Program-made: the position numbers and the translations under genes
Shown: positions 5,706 through 6,338 of the stretch, piece after piece
Position numbering within the stretch: position 1 is the stretch's first letter
Layout: each line of letters begins with the position of its first letter
DNA from: Bacteroidales bacterium Bact_23
Lineage (GTDB): Bacteria; Bacteroidota; Bacteroidia; Bacteroidales; Lentimicrobiaceae
Length of the DNA stretch: 6,338 bases
Assembly (NCBI GenBank): GCA_001603685.1
Contig: LUZO01000158.1
Location: 1-6,338, forward strand
Direction: 5' to 3'
Notes under the pieces: generated by a model
Databases searched by the model: none
What the model saw: only the letters and a program-made list of their open reading frames with translations
Told to the model about the DNA's origin: nothing

Positions 5706-6338
5706 TTATTTGCACCTGTTGTTTACAGCCAGAAACTGCTCAATGGCAGCAGCCATTGATTGTGCCTTTTCTGTAGGAGCCTCTACATGAACGGTAAACC
5801 CGGCTTCTCTGGCAGCATCGGCAGTGGAGTTGCCAAAAGTGCCGATGTATTTGTTATTCTGCACAAAATCCGGGAAGTTCTTCTTAAGGGATTTGATTCC
5901 TGAAGGGCTGAAAAAGACAATCAGATCATACTTGTCAATGTCGAGCGATGACATATCCTCCGAAACAGTACGGTACATGACTGCTTTTGAGTAATTAATC
6001 TTTTGTGCATCAAGCAAATCGGAAAGTTCGTTGTTGTGTTCTTCGTTGCAGGGCAGCATGTATTTTTCAGTTTTATGCCTTTTTATGATATCAACAAGGT
6101 CTGTGGCATCTTTTTTACTGAAAAATATTTTCCGCTTCCTGTACTGAACATAATTCTGCAGATATAAAGCCGTTGATTCAGAGGTGCATAGATATTTCAT
6201 TGTTTCAGGTACATCAAAACGCAATTCAGAGGCAAGACGATAATAATTATCAACAGCGTGCTTGCTTGTGAAAATTACGGCAGTATAATCATTAAATCTG
6301 ATTTTACTCTCTTTCCTGAATTCAATGGAAGTTAAACC
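5706..6338 (-). CDS. hemD: Uroporphyrinogen-III synthase, 5' end outside the window
   Basis: The frame is open from the right edge to a TAA at 5706-5708, giving 210 residues of a protein normally near 250, so about 40 N-terminal residues are missing. A TTG at 6222-6224 lies mid-domain and is not the true start: the codons upstream of it continue the conserved sequence (YTAVIFTSKHAVDNYYRLA, fragment residues 18-36). HemD closes and inverts ring D of hydroxymethylbilane to make uroporphyrinogen III for haem and sirohaem. Visible marks are the first-domain TSKHAV (24-29), SESTALYLQNY (53-63), the second-domain YDLIVFFSPSGI (137-148), IGTFGNSTADAAREAGF (165-181) and the C-terminal APTEKAQSMAAAIEQFL (187-203). 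HemD proteins diverge strongly, so the call rests on this overall pattern plus the synteny with rnpA. By eye the gene is more AT-rich than the protease and ligase genes. It is the first visible gene of the likely operon running to the ligase. Confidence 0.88.
   Translation of the reverse strand, partial: GLTSIEFRKESKIRFNDYTAVIFTSKHAVDNYYRLASELRFDVPETMKYLCTSESTALYLQNYVQYRKRKIFFSKKDATDLVDIIKRHKTEKYMLPCNEEHNNELSDLLDAQKINYSKAVMYRTVSEDMSSLDIDKYDLIVFFSPSGIKSLKKNFPDFVQNNKYIGTFGNSTADAAREAGFTVHVEAPTEKAQSMAAAIEQFLAVNNRCK

Noticed and set aside
6222..6224. TTG as the start codon of the hemD gene
   Set aside because: The frame stays open upstream to the window edge, and those codons encode conserved first-domain sequence, so the gene continues beyond the window.
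1..6338. A mobile element, defence system or other new accessory system
   Set aside because: No transposase, integrase, direct repeat array, toxin-antitoxin pair or nuclease gene is seen. All genes fall in known housekeeping or envelope families.

Overview
This window looks like ordinary chromosomal DNA of a Bacteroidota bacterium, most likely of the order Bacteroidales or a close relative. The reasons are the gene order hemD-rnpA-yidD-S41 protease, start sites without clear Shine-Dalgarno sequences, protein sequences of Bacteroidota style, and moderate GC content. The phylum is inferred from recognised family traits and synteny, not from a marker search. There is no rRNA, tRNA, CRISPR array, insertion sequence, phage gene or origin in it.

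Layout: the left edge (1-134) is the 3' end of a plus-strand gene for a GtrA-like membrane protein. Everything else is on the minus strand, read from right to left: hemD (5706 to beyond the right edge, 5' end missing), rnpA (5268-5648), yidD (5066-5287, overlapping rnpA by 20 bases), an S41/CtpA processing protease (3356-5035), an O-antigen ligase-like membrane protein (1662-3335), cytidine deaminase (1118-1603) and a ChaN/TIKI-superfamily exported protein (138-1004). The two converging genes at the left end are 3 bases apart, and their stop codons form a perfect 7-bp inverted repeat.

The five genes from hemD to the O-antigen ligase are tightly packed (gaps of 57, -20, 30 and 20 bases) and are probably one transcription unit. 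They cover haem synthesis (HemD), tRNA 5' processing (RnpA), membrane protein insertion (YidD), envelope proteolysis (CtpA) and surface polysaccharide ligation or polymerisation (WaaL/Wzy-type). rnpA and yidD keep their widespread partnership, but rpmH is not in the window and hemD lies upstream instead. The deaminase and the ChaN-like gene follow after 58 and 113 bases and may have their own promoters, though only a weak candidate promoter is visible, before cdd.

All intergenic stretches are under 120 bases. All genes are intact within the window except the two cut by its edges. I see no convincing new system. The points most worth a second look are the stop-codon hairpin, the large cysteine-bearing loop in the ligase, and the mixed envelope/RNA-processing operon.
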